Source: Erodium maritimum (Eukaryota; Streptophyta; Magnoliopsida; Geraniales; Geraniaceae). Taken from it: a stretch of DNA of 64,000 bases. The position numbers and the translations under genes are program-made. Location of the stretch: contig OY997595.1 in assembly GCA_963921825.1 (NCBI GenBank), positions 12,889,228 through 12,953,227 on the forward strand. Direction: 5' to 3'. Position 1 is the stretch's first letter. Every line of letters starts with the position of its first letter. This document shows, piece by piece, positions 25,096 through 37,500 of the stretch. The notes beneath the pieces were generated by a model that worked only from the letters and a program-made list of their open reading frames with translations, had not been told where the DNA came from and ran no database searches.

Positions 25096-26870
25096 CTATC
25101 GGCGGAAGTGAATGTTCATCACAGAAGGCTGCAGGAACAAAGTCTGCTGAATGGACAGAGCAAGTGGCAAAAACGGATGAAACAGGAACGATGATATCTT
25201 CTTCGTCCGCCCATCCATGGTTCCAGCTTCTGGACCTGTTTCAAACATCACCATTCACATCTATATGCATCACAAATCCAACAACAACCTAATCAATCAT
25301 ATCTCAAGATCCCCAACAAAACCCACGACAAAACTAGCACAAGTAAAACAAGAAGGGGATGATTGCAAAATCCACCTTCAATGAGTATAGAAGACCATGT
25401 CCTCACCATTTAGGCACATGCTCCCCCACCACAGTTGCAACACACGGAGAAGAAGACATGGTTTCTTATACTCATGGAAGGTTAATTTTGGCATTATTCA
25501 AAAAAATTGCCTCGCATGGGGATTTAAGTGGTGTTTTCCGTGTGATTTAACATGTTGTGTAATTTGTAAGGAAATGCAACGATACTTCGAGGAGGGTAAG
25601 GAATTGCAAGACTCGCATAGTGCATGATAAGTTTTTGCAATAATCCCAACAAGAAGTGAAAAACACTTCCGTTTTCTTTCCTCGCAAACCACGCCTTCTA
25701 CTTTACAAGGCGATATTCCACGAAAATTAGAATTTGTTCACGGACTCTAAAAGATTTTATTTAGTCTTGCAAGATGCTTTGTAGTGCTAAAAAGACATGC
25801 CTGGTTTAATCTTAAATTTCAGGGTGTATGGCCGCCTTCTTGAGATGAATTTGATGGGATGGTCTGTTGATTGTCTATGCCGATCAGTTGCAGAAATAAG
25901 CTGCAGCAAGACAACTTAAATGGTTACAAACCCGGCTAAATGGACCATATAGGGTATTCATAAATCACAAGGATCAATAATTTTCATGTTACACATAAAG
26001 GTGACCACATCGTTCCATTTCGATCTATATATCCCACATTCAGAACTATTTCTTAATACAATTCCATAAAATAAGAGATGAAGGTGTGACATTAATGTTG
26101 CCATCAAAACTTAAGAGAGAAAGAGAGATAGGAGGGAAATAATTTGAGAAAAAAAGACTGGTTTAATACCTTTTCATCATACCGAAAAAGAGATTGGTCA
26201 AAATAGGGCGAGGGGCTCTGTGACTGACAACTGATAGGCAAAACGCTCAGCATTTTCTTCACGAACTGCATTATCTTCAGTGTATTAGATATGATATCAT
26301 AAGTTACACATAAATACTGATCTCAGAGTACATAGATAATACGTAAAATAATTTGGCTACAGTAAATCATGATTGTGAAACTTCAACCTGTGGGACGCTG
26401 GTAGCTTTATTTTTTAGGCAACGCAGTTGCTCAAGCGCGTGAAGATTATTTGAGTGAGATGATATGAGGTTCGTGTGCAACGAATTGCGTGATGTTGCAT
26501 GGAAGTGATCAGAGAAGAGCTCAAACAAATGATAAAGATCCTCTGCTGAGTTCTACAGAAAGTAAGAGGCCATCTTTATATCACAGAAACATAGTTGACT
26601 GTATAATATGAGATGGAATGAAATGTGTCACAAACAAACCTGATAGAAGGCAACGATTTCAGTTGTTTCCATGTTATATACAGCAAAGAAAGCAGGATGA
26701 GATACCTGAAGCTTCAAAAGAGTAAAATATCCAAATAAATCTTTTTATATCTACAAATGCATGTATAATGACATATACCAACTAGGCAGGGAATAAAGCA
26801 AGGATAATGGGTACCATATAATGGGATGGGAAACCATAGTCCATAGGCATATAATCTCATTTTGTGTTTC

Positions 26871-26908
<38 letters not shown>

Positions 26909-27244
26909 CTATCCAGTAAAAATCACCCTTATTGTGCAAACTACGAACTCACCAGGTGCTGACACGTGGCGCGCACAGTGTTGATAGTTTGCGCAACACG
27001 GTGCTAATAGTTTGGGCGCACAGTGCCAAACTATCAGCACTGTGCGCCCAAACTATTAGCACTGTGCGCGCCACGTGTCAGCGCCGGGTGAGTTCGTAGT
27101 TTGCACAATAAGGTGCGGTGTTTTATATATTTATTGTCCACGTGTCAGCATCTGGTGCGCTCTGCTGACATCACTTTGGGGGGATCCTATGACTCTCGTG
27201 GGTTCGTAGTTTGCACAATAAGGGGGGATTTATACCTGATACCA

Positions 27245-27279
<35 letters not shown>

Positions 27280-30200
27280 CTATTGTGTAAGATCTAAGAC
27301 AAATATTGAGTGCTAGAGAGAAGAAAAACAACTCACCCCTCCATCTACACTACCAAACTTCATTAGCAGGTGATGCCGATCTAGAAATTGCACCTGCCCG
27401 TGATATTTGAACTTTGTTACATAAACAATTTACTTAGCATGATAAAGCTTTCATAGCATGCATGATGCTAGACGAAGTATAGAAATATGAGGAAATAATT
27501 TGCACTTAAATTTGAGGGCAATAATTAGCACAAAAACATAAACAGGACAGACCTTACCTTCCACATAATCAAATCAACATAATCTTGAAAGTGAAAATAG
27601 AACTTTTTCTTGAGGCTCTGTACCCTCTGACAGATCAAGGAAAAAGTTAATTAAATCCATGATTCCAAAGATATAACATCAGCCAAAGAGCTCTTTACGA
27701 TTCATGAAGATTAAACATATTCAAAAGACAACTATATGCAACAAGGAATTGGAGTCTCTAGACCATGATAAACAGATCTGCACTGGCTATCAATTGAGAA
27801 AGAACAGAAACATTGGTTCACCAGTGAAACAATTGAGTCAACAAATCAACGGTTGGTAACCCTATTGATTAGAAAATTAAGGAACAAAAAATTACCAGAT
27901 TAGTATTCAAAATAGTGTACTTACTGGCATCAACAAGATGTATTATGACCAGGGATGGATTCAGAATTTTATGTTCAGGAGTAAAACTTAGCAAAGAAAG
28001 TTCATAATTTCAGAAAATAATACAGAAAAATTCACCAGAGCAAAGTACTTTAATTACTTATTTACTTTTCAAATAAGATTGGTAGTAGTCAAGGAAATTA
28101 ATGCAAGCTAGCAACAACAAGCTTATCTAATACATGAGATACACGACAAGGATGCCGAAAGATTTGATTATATTGTCAAACTGAAATACAAACAAATAGA
28201 GCAGCCTACAAAAATGGCTTGTGACAAGCATGCAGTGAAATGAATATAACCACTTAAATAATGTGTGGAACTTGGTAAGTAATGTGAATTGGAAAGTCAA
28301 AGTACAAACCAAGCTTTGATCTGTCTCTTCATTCCATATTCCTCGAAATATGAAAGAAAGTAAGCGCTGTTTAATTCCACTCAGAAAAGAATTGTCTGAA
28401 TGGTTCTGATGTAAGCCATTCTCAGCACGATTCCCAGGCAACTGCTGCAATGCCTGCAACCATACTATATCATCATTTGAGAGCTTAACACTCTTCAAAT
28501 ACGCATAGGAAACAGTACACTGTTAAAGATAATAAATAGGCTCAGTGTTTCTACTTTCCATATTTCTTGCCTGCAAAAGAGAAACAAATACACTTATTTT
28601 CCAACTCGTTTCTTCTTCAAAATATATTCTTCTTATCAGTTATATTTGGTAGGATTCCACAAGTGAGACTTAAGTCTAATGCTAGATACATACAAGTTTA
28701 AAGAAGAGTTAATATACATCTTACACCCATGACTTACTAAGCTAGTGTTTTGGGTCAGAGGGATGAAGGAATGTGAAGAAAGAGATTGTTAGGATCTATG
28801 GCCAACTAGCCTTGTTCTCCCCAACAATATTCTCACTCTCTGCACATGCATAACGTAATATAAATGTTGCATTTTCATAAACATTTGACTTAGAATTATT
28901 TTTCTCCCACTAAATAAAGCAAGATGCCAATAGGTTATCAACCACCTTAATTATCTTCATCCTTATTTGGCTACATACTTCCTTCTTTCCCTTAATTTTA
29001 GGCCATGTCTTAAGATATAATGTATATGGATATACCAAATCTGTTCTGCTATGATAAGGCTATAAATGCTTTCATTTTCCAGGTGGGGTTAAAAGTATGG
29101 AATCTCAATAACTATATATGATTGCTGAATTCCAATGAAGAGACATCAAAAAGCTCGAAAATATTTTTGACTTGCCTGGGCATTGGAGTTGAGAAAAAGC
29201 TCATCATCTTCTCGACAAAATGCCCCAATAGCTCGTACATCAACAAGGTTTCCCGAGTCCCTAATTTGGAGAATGTGTATCGTTTGAAAGCGAAGTGACA
29301 CAATTGCCAGCAAGTCATCGTACAAGAAGACACCCATGTTATGGGCCAAATTAACAAAATCATTACGAAAGACCTTCTCATCCAGAACAACCCCATCTTC
29401 CAATCTAAACAGCATTAAATTGCAAATAAAAATTAGAATAAAACAAAGTATAAAGACCATTCTAATAAGTTTAAAGATATGGATGTAATAGTATTGAGCA
29501 CAGACCTCAAGAGATGAAAAGTTATCTTCTCTATTGATGGCACTCCCTGAATTGCTCCTCCAGCAGCAGGTGCATCGTGAATTTGAGCCGTAGATGTAGC
29601 GAAAAGTCCAAATTGATTATTTTCCAAGTAAAGAAAGAAGTCCTTGCAAATAAGCTCATTGCTGGAAGCAAGTGATACACAATATAGTTCAGAAAAGTAG
29701 CTATCAAATCTTTTTGCCTTTGGGGGAAGATCACGAGTATAGCAATCTTCGTCTTTGCATGAAAATGTGGGCCATTTTGGCCTATAAACAATCAAATCCT
29801 GATGATTTCTGCTGAAACTAATGAGGTACTGACCATCATCCGTAAATTTTCGAAATGAATGGTCTGGGCACTCAACTTCATACACAGTACAACTTGGAAC
29901 TAAATTCTCACAAAATCTCCTTGCACAAAGAGCCTGCAAACATCGAATTACAATTAATAGAATTTATGCACAAAAGTTCATTATACTCCCTTCCTACCAA
30001 AGTAAGAGTCCCATTTGATTATATGCAAAAACTAAGAGTTCAAATTTTAATGCTGGACATTCCAACCCATGTGCTCACATTTGCCCTCAAGTTGTTATAA
30101 CTAACCTATGGAGGAAAATTTTCAGTAATTCAGGCTAAACTAACTAACTAAAATGGAAAGTTGATAACAATTATTTTATGACGTCTAGGACAGAATGACT

Positions 30201-30676
30201 AATAAACATAAGACATGTCATTTCCTAGTTAAACAACAACAACTCAGCAAGCTGACACAAAACATTAATTCTGAAATCATCCCGATCCTGCTCAAGGAGC
30301 TGAACTCACCCAACACTTAATAGTAATGTCCCTAATAAAACCTCAAATCTTACCACTGCAAAGACATGCACAATTTATTTTTGACTAAAAAAATAGCATA
30401 CTGAATTTGGAGCCAAATGATGAATCATAGAGGAGACTCCATGGAAACTAAAATTATCAGTTCACAAATCCTAACTTCCCTGCGCTGCTAGTAAACAAGA
30501 GCTGAACACAACAAAGAAAATAGTGCACTTAATGCCTAAAAATGAGCAAGCTGATCCAAACTACACAAAGAGAAATAAATAGTAAGAGTAAGAAGATAGG
30601 ATACAATAGTGCCAGGAGCAGGAGTGCGAATTTGGCGTTCAAAAATCCTGGCAGCGACATTGTTGCTGCTAAACAT
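25096..30676 (-). CDS. DET1: DET1 light-signalling repressor
   Basis: DET1 is a nuclear protein that binds DDB1 and COP10 in a CUL4-associated complex and represses light responses. Exons in transcript order: 30676-30605, 29933-29506, 29404-29176, 28453-28310, 27626-27558, 27393-27337, 26705-26640, 26552-26388, 26265-26170, 25900-25801, 25235-25096, totalling 521 aa; Arabidopsis and tomato DET1 are slightly longer. Diagnostic blocks: FERQIRTPAPGT, ECPDHSFRKFTDDGQYLISF, NLAHNMGVFLYDDLLAI, CREDDELFLNSN, FLSGIKQRLLSFIFRGIWNE, FYFHFQDYVDLIMWKVQFLD, SPSPYFDQSLFRYDEK, and the end PSVMNIHFRR. Two introns use GC donors (after 29176 and 25801), supported by exact protein conservation across the joins. 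A leader intron ends at 30701. Relative to remembered orthologues, 5-6 residues are missing after GGVS in exon 7. It looks functional. Confidence 0.95.
26903..27248. mobile_element. (TA)n-inserted MITE with internal hairpin, in DET1 intron
   Basis: About 346 bp set exactly between two (TA)n tracts, in the intron between exons 6 and 7. The ends are GGGTAGCTATCCAGTAAAAA and, inverted, GGGTTGGTATCAGGTATAAA. The interior (about 26940-27080) is a GC-rich foldback: GTGCTAATAGTTTGGGCGCA faces its own inverse, and blocks of ACACGTGGC and TTGTGCAAACTACGAACTC occur inverted at both sides. It is non-coding. It resembles elements such as rice Micron that insert into TA microsatellites, but I could not assign a superfamily. 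Confidence 0.7.
29994..30120. mobile_element. Possible half of a Stowaway-like MITE in DET1 intron 1
   Basis: The stretch TACTCCCTTCCTACCAAAG then TAAGAGTCCCATTT looks like a Stowaway left terminus. No matching inverted right end was found downstream, so this is a truncated copy or a chance match. Confidence 0.3.
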
Positions 30677-31818
30677 CAGTAACAAAGCATAATCTTCCTC
30701 CTGAAAACCAGAAAATGCACTCCATAAATAACAGGAAAGTAGGGTGTGGAATAATCTTAATAATACGTGAACAATACATTACAATTTCATGAAAAAAAGG
30801 AATTGATCCTGAAGCAGATGTAGGTGAAGAGTATAGAAACCACAGAGAGCTGCGTTACGGTTTCATTTTCGGCTCAAATTCTGGACAGGTCGGCGGCGAG
30901 GAGCAAGAATTGGGCATCAATTAACGCCGGCGACGATGTGGTTCTGTCAACGGAGACGAGGGTAGTGCGACGGAGGACTGAGTTCGACGAGCTGTGGGTC
31001 GGTCTGGTCTCGTCGAGCTCAGTTGCCGTTTCTGGATTTTGTAGAATCTGGAAGGGGGTAGTTCGGAATTGCGCAGAAAATATCAGTTTAATCCACTCAA
31101 CTTGAAGTGAGCCAAAAAAAAAGTTAATTACTCTGATACGACGTAGTTTGGAACGAATTGGGGGTACTGCACTATAGCCCTCCCCTTAAACATGCAAACT
31201 CAAATTTAACTTGATCAGTACGACTTGTTTAATTTTTCCCAACATTCCATAAAAAACTGAAAATATTTTATTTATGTTCAGTAATATATATTTATTAATA
31301 TTAAACTGAAACATGTAAGCTTAAATTTATCTTCCTCTTTTTTGACTAAAAGATGCAAAATTTTATTAAGCTTCAGTAAACAGAATACAGTTTAGTGTAT
31401 CACGAAGGTTTTTTGACCACTGAAAGATTGACACAGAATACGTCTCTATGATTAGCTAATGAGCCGTTTTATTTACGGGTTTTTTTTTTACAAATTTGAG
31501 AAAATTTTCTCTCATTTTGAGGTAACATATACCGGATATCCCTAATAATGGTGGCCACAGAAGACGTTGGGGGTCCCTTGGCTTTAACATGTTAAGGAGG
31601 ACTTGAGCATCAGATCGTATGGTTCAATACGACTTGTTTTAATTGTATCAAGTAATATACGTATTTATTTAAAACTAAAATATTTATTTATGTTCAATAA
31701 TATAGATTTGATTATTTATTTAAATATTAAATTAAGCAGCACATTAATCTCTTAAACTTTGAAATTAACTTTTGTGTCTAAATTGAAATATATATATATC
31801 CCTATATATATATATATA
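30677..31818 (-). promoter_or_regulatory. DET1 leader and upstream region
   Basis: An untranslated piece at 30700-30677 is preceded by an acceptor (TTTTCAG), so the DET1 leader has an intron. The GC-richer stretch 30830-31090 is the likely first leader exon. Beyond about 31100 the DNA is AT-rich and holds the promoter. No clear TATA box was chosen. Confidence 0.45.
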
Positions 31819-33904
31819 GGTACACAATCCGTTATAAATAGATGCTTATAATATAAAATGTAAATCATTTTTATTCGTAGGATTAGATAAAATCAAAGGC
31901 TTATAAATTTTCAGCAACTTTAATGGCAAACCTATAATTCTGTTCAACTTGAAATTTATTTTAGACATTCTGTACACTCATAAGGTCATTTAAGTCATTT
32001 AACATATTCATTTTTACTCACCCAACTAAAACCTAATTTAGATTCTTTCTTCACAGCATCCCCTCACGTTTTTGCTACCACTACCACAACACGAAGTCGT
32101 GCGCTGCTACACGGAGGACGGGGTACGTTTTTACCAATGTCGATGGGCTCCAGCTACACGGAGGACGGGTCACCGGCGGCTTCTTGTGCTGGTCTCACGG
32201 TGGGTCGAAACCGTGGACATGTCTACCGGCCTTCTACTGCAACGCATCTCCGGCGCGAAGTTGTTTATCCTTGCCGATGCTGATCCACTTTCTGCTGCCA
32301 ATCACCCTGATTTTGTGGTCTGTTGATTGTGTAAGTAGTAAAAAATATGATTTCAATTCTTTTTCTAGGTTTGTTACTGAACTATTCGGGTACTATCTTT
32401 CACTCTCCAATTTCTCATATAATCTACTTATTGCCTTTAATTATATTTTTAATATATTGGATCAATAAGTTCAAGTCCTCAAGTTTGATGCTACTGTTTG
32501 CTCAGTTTGTTTTAATTTAATATACAATTTTGCTGACATAATACTTTTAAGTCCCTCCCTACCTATTTTGGTAGATTGAGCTCCACCAGAGAGAGACGCT
32601 CCTTCATGGGTATGCATCACCAGCCAACAAACAGGTTTTGTATTAATGGCTTTTATTGAAGCCAACAAACTCGTCTGATTGATTTGTTCTGTTTTGTTAA
32701 GGATGTTTGGGTTTAATTTGAGCATTTATCAGTGTAAATTTCAGGAATTGGGTTTGAATTTGTTTGGAATAGTGAGTGTGCTTTTTTGATTGATCAATTA
32801 CTTCGTTTCTGAGTCTCGTCGTTAGCCATGGAAGTATCTGACATTTAGCAGCAATATGTGATTGATTTGTATTGTTTGCTCCAATGAATGGAATTGATTG
32901 AGTTTTGTACAAAAAACTCTCTTAGTTGTTTTTTTTATATCAATTAAAGATAGCTTAATTTGTTGTAACATCTAATTTGTTGTATTATTGGTTGTAATAT
33001 GTTGTATCATCTCTTGTAATTTTCTGTAACATCTATAGCAATTTGCTGTAATATCAGTTGTAATATATTGTAACATCTATTTTTTTCAACTGTTGTTCTC
33101 TGATTTTTTCTTCGTTTTTGACATTGAGATTGAACTGGAGCTGAAACGTTGTGACTCGGAGGTATGGTGGGTTAGCTTTGGTGTGGTGTGAGATATGTCG
33201 TCATGTCATACTATAAAATTATGTGATTATGACTGTAACAGCATCCAATATATATTGTAACAAAATTATAAGTATGTTGTAATCCTTTTACCATATGTCT
33301 ATATGGAGCTGTAACATTGAATAATACTGATTTGTATTTGTGTAGATTCTACTTATTTGTATTTGTGTAGATTCTTCTGTAAGGTCGTCATTCGTCATTC
33401 ATGTAATATTACTTACAAATTACTGTAATATTGACTATAAAGTTTTGTAACATTAACAATAAATTACTGTAATATTGATTACAAAGTATTATAATATTAG
33501 CTATAAATTATTGTAATATTGATTACAAATTACTGTAATAAATTATTTGTAATATTGACTACAAATTATTGTAATATTAGTTATAAATCATTGTAATATT
33601 GACTATAAGTTACTGTAATAAATTATTTGTAATATTAAAAAGCTAAATATTTTTTTAAAAATTGTACGAAAAATAAAATATTAAAAAAATAATATTTTCG
33701 AATAAAATAAAATATTAAAAAAAATATTTTCGAATTTATTAAATAAATCAGATTTTTTAACCGTAAAAAATTAAATTACAGTAATAAAATCAAATTTACC
33801 ATTCCATGTAAAATGTCTTTAGTAGATTTAAAGTTCCATATATTTACATTTATGCCATTAATAACTATTTTAATCTCATCCTTCCATCTAATCTATTGTA
33901 CCCC
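31819..33904. mobile_element. Possible 2.1-kb (TA)n-targeted element upstream of DET1
   Basis: The block starts at GGTACACAATCCG immediately after a (TA)n tract and ends at ...TTGTACCCC immediately before another (TA)n tract. The inverted right end reads GGGGTACAATAGATTAGATG, loosely matching the left end. It contains a GC-richer segment (32041-32330) with a duplicated CTACACGGAGGACGGG and a TGTAATATT-based repeat field. It may be a larger relative of the MITE at 26903-27248. No transposase was seen. Confidence 0.4.
32980..33640. repeat. TGTAATATT minisatellite field
   Basis: Degenerate tandem repetition of a 28-32 bp unit of the form TGTAATATTGACTAYAAATTA. At least ten copies are recognisable, densest at 33400-33640, with scattered TGTAATAT/TGTAACAT units from about 32960. 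Copies differ by point changes and by GATTACA versus GACTATA variants, so it expanded some time ago. Confidence 0.75.
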
Positions 33905-34508
33905 TATATATATATATTAAACAATCCAATTTTAACTGAGCCATGCACTTGACTTTACAACACTTTAGCTCTGCAACAAATATTGGAACCCATTTGAAAA
34001 GAGAGAATAAAATAGAAGTGTGTAATAGGTTAAGGGTGTTGATGGGTTCATCTTGACTGTAAGTACTTGGTGTTGTGGCTACACAAGACACCAAGTGTTC
34101 TGTATAACCATTGTACATGCTCTTAAAAACTTGACTAGTTTACTATTTCAACTCCCTTCCCCATTATATGTAAGATGTTTGAGAAACGCTTTGTTCTGTT
34201 CAATAGTATTATACTCAAGGAAGAAAGAGAGGTTACAACTTGCAGAGGCAAGCATTTACCCAAAACAATCATATTAGAGTTGGAGCAATTGCTACATTGG
34301 TCATTGAAAATATATAGTACAGTAACATTGATATCGGTAAAAGAGAAGACCTCTCTCCAACCACAATTGATGCTCAAGTGCTAGTCTCTCCCAGCTTTAT
34401 GGGTGGGTTAGGTAGTAGAAGAAAAGGACTGTGTGTATATTAACAATGGAGAAACTGTAACAGACGCTGCCATCTATACACACTAATTATACACTTGACA
34501 AATATGTA

Positions 34509-37500
34509 TCATTTATCGATCCTGAGATTGTTACAAAGATGTCCCAGTTCTGGCCTCGCATCCATCCACGCTGTGAATTCGGTCTTTTCTGCACTAGTGC
34601 TATACAGGTACGATCTGAATGTGATCAGGAAGAAGTATCTCCTGCATACCCACCAAAAATACATTAACGATTTGTTTGTCGGGTCAAGTTGCAAGACAAA
34701 CTTGGTTTAATATAGATTCAAAACTCAATTCCAGTTTCCTCACATTGGTCCATTTCTATTTAACCAATCTATGCCCTTAAATATGAAAATATTGCATGCA
34801 AGTGAGCACGAAAACGGGATCCTTGATACCATATCCCTTCAATGTAAGTCCAATCACTATCCAAAGATCATATAACTGATGACAGGAAACTGACCTCAAA
34901 GCCTTAAACCCCCTATCGAAGAGGTAAGCCCGATGTTCATCTTCACTATCAGGAAACTTCTCTAGTTCCTTCTTATAATAAAGAATATCATCACGTAAAT
35001 GCCCAGCACCAGCACACCTTTAAAACAGTGGAACGCAGTCAGTATCATTGGGGAAAGAAACTATAGATTAGCAGGCAAGTAGATAGGGTTGAAGTTTATA
35101 CACCATCAAGTCTGTTTTGGCATTTACTACATTTCCTTGTAATAAAAAAAGAGTTAATATCTTGAGGAGATAAGTTTTGATGAGATCACATGCCTGTCAA
35201 TGATGATGTCAACATCTGCTTTGCTTTTCGGACCGTACACAAGAACTCTCGAAAGGCTTAGGATGTCACGGTAATCACCCATTTTAAGCGCTTCTTCATT
35301 GTAAGCCCCGGATGGTAAGTATTCATCAGGATTATGAACTAAATGTGGACTAACCAATGATTGTGGGCTTGATGCCAAGTTTGCCTCTGCATCAAGTCTA
35401 ATACAAATAATAGCCATAGCATATGCAACTCCTCCAAAGCCAGTGTGTGACACAAAAAGATAACATCCTGCAGACCTGCACGTGAAAAAAAAAATCACAT
35501 TATTCACAACCCAGATTATATGCAAATCATACCAAAAGCACTGAGCAATAATGTAAGTAGATATATTACTATAAGTCATAAAAGGCAAACTGAGTATCAA
35601 AACGTACTCGTCTTTGCAGTCTTGGATGGCATCAATGTCAGAAGCTAAAGCTTCTCTCTCTCTAGTTAAGGGTATCCTCCTATACTCGATATTATAACCA
35701 TCCTTTACAAGAGCAGCATAAACTTCTGCAGGAGTCCTGACATCCTCTGCAACGATACTTTCCCAGTAGCCTATAACACTGGACTGCTTTAGTGTAGGGC
35801 TATATTCTTCACGATGCAAAAGCATTCGCCCACCAGACTGTCTAACCTCTGATAATATATCTTCCTTCAGCCGTGCCTCCATGTTCTCCACCTGCATTAA
35901 CATTTAGAAGAAGATCATTATAGAGTATTATTCAAGTGATACCAGTAATTCAATGGAATATGTTGTAATGCAGACATACCAGAGGACCAGTAATTCCCAC
36001 ATGCTTCAGGGTGTCAACGGGTTTGTTTAGTTCCCTCAGGACAAATGGCGTGCCATTAATGTAAACAACTGCTTCTTCTCTCAAATCAGTTAGTATTACC
36101 TTCCTAGCAACTGTCCCTTCTTGAACAGGCTTGGAACCTAAATATGCTAACATCTCCTTGGCACCAGCAATTGTTGGCGTAGCCATGCTGTACACAGGGT
36201 ATCCATCCACCTATAATAACACACCTATCAAGCTCAAAACAGTGCAAATGCTTGAAAAAGAAATGGTAACTGTTCATATAAGAAACCCTCATGTGTATTT
36301 GTGTATGAAAAAATGAGAGCAGATACATGTCTGAACAAAAGCATGTGTAAACTTCACCGTTATATTAACAAACTTGAGTTTCTAAACATGCAAAAAGAGT
36401 AGTATATTGAACAACAAAAGTAAATCCAGGCACCAATAATTTGATCAAATCCAAAAAACAAAAGGGACTTGTATTAACACACTAGAGTTTCTAAACATGT
36501 AAAAAGGGCCATATATTAGACAGTAAAGTAAATCTAGGCACCAATAATTTGATCAAATCCAAACAATAAAAGGGACTTATATTAACAAACTACTGTTTCT
36601 AAACATGTAAAAAGGGCAATTGTTAAGCAATAAAGTTAGCTTAAGCACTGATAACTAGATCAAATCCAAACAATGAAAGGGGCTTATTGAAATTTCAATT
36701 CACCGACAAATGAGCGATGATGAGCAGAACAATAGGAACTGCACTTATAAGCAATCCTAATTAGAACCTAGGAACCAACTTATGCAATGATCAATCTGGT
36801 TATGGTATTTCCTTCTGCAACATATTCTAAAACAAAAGGAATGCTTATATTCTTCGATATATATCAATGACCTGTTTTGTTCATGCACGTATATGGTAAC
36901 GCTACCTGTTCTTCCTATCCCATATGGTGCAACATGTAAAAAGGAACATCAAAGACAAAAACCAACACCCTCAAAATTTTGGGATATAGACCGAAAATCG
37001 ATGGTTGAATTCTTGTTAACAATGTTGAATTCTTCTCTTTGGTTGTTCTACATAGATGGTTCAACTTTTTCTTGTAACCAGGGTATGTGTGCAATTCAGT
37101 ATTGGACTTAATGGATATTAAAAAAAAATTGTTTTTCGGTTTGGACAGTTTTAAACGCCAAAATTGGCAGTTTTATATACCAAAATCTGGATTTCCAAAC
37201 GATAAAAAACTGTCTGGACCGACTGTTACTCAGTCCTAAGCAAATACAGAGAAAATATGGTGACCATTAATTAAATAGAAGACACCCAGATAGAGCTGAG
37301 TATAAAATAAACCTTGGAATGGAACTCTAGTAGTTAAGCTAAGGCTTCATTGAGTTGAGTCGTTGGTTGAGCATTTGTTTCATAATGACACTAATTAGAT
37401 ATTATAGATATCTCTGAGTTGAGTATTGTTATCTTCCTCGATATATATCTCCAAGTCGGGTATTGGTATCTTCCTTGCTATTCATATCAAGGTATGCTAA

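Noticed and set aside
27101-27316. Small frame in the DET1 intron
   Set aside because: It lies in the MITE and the (TA)n tract and reads a simple repeat.
32072-32468. Overlapping small frames upstream of DET1
   Set aside because: No domain and no splice partners; part of a probable repeat block.
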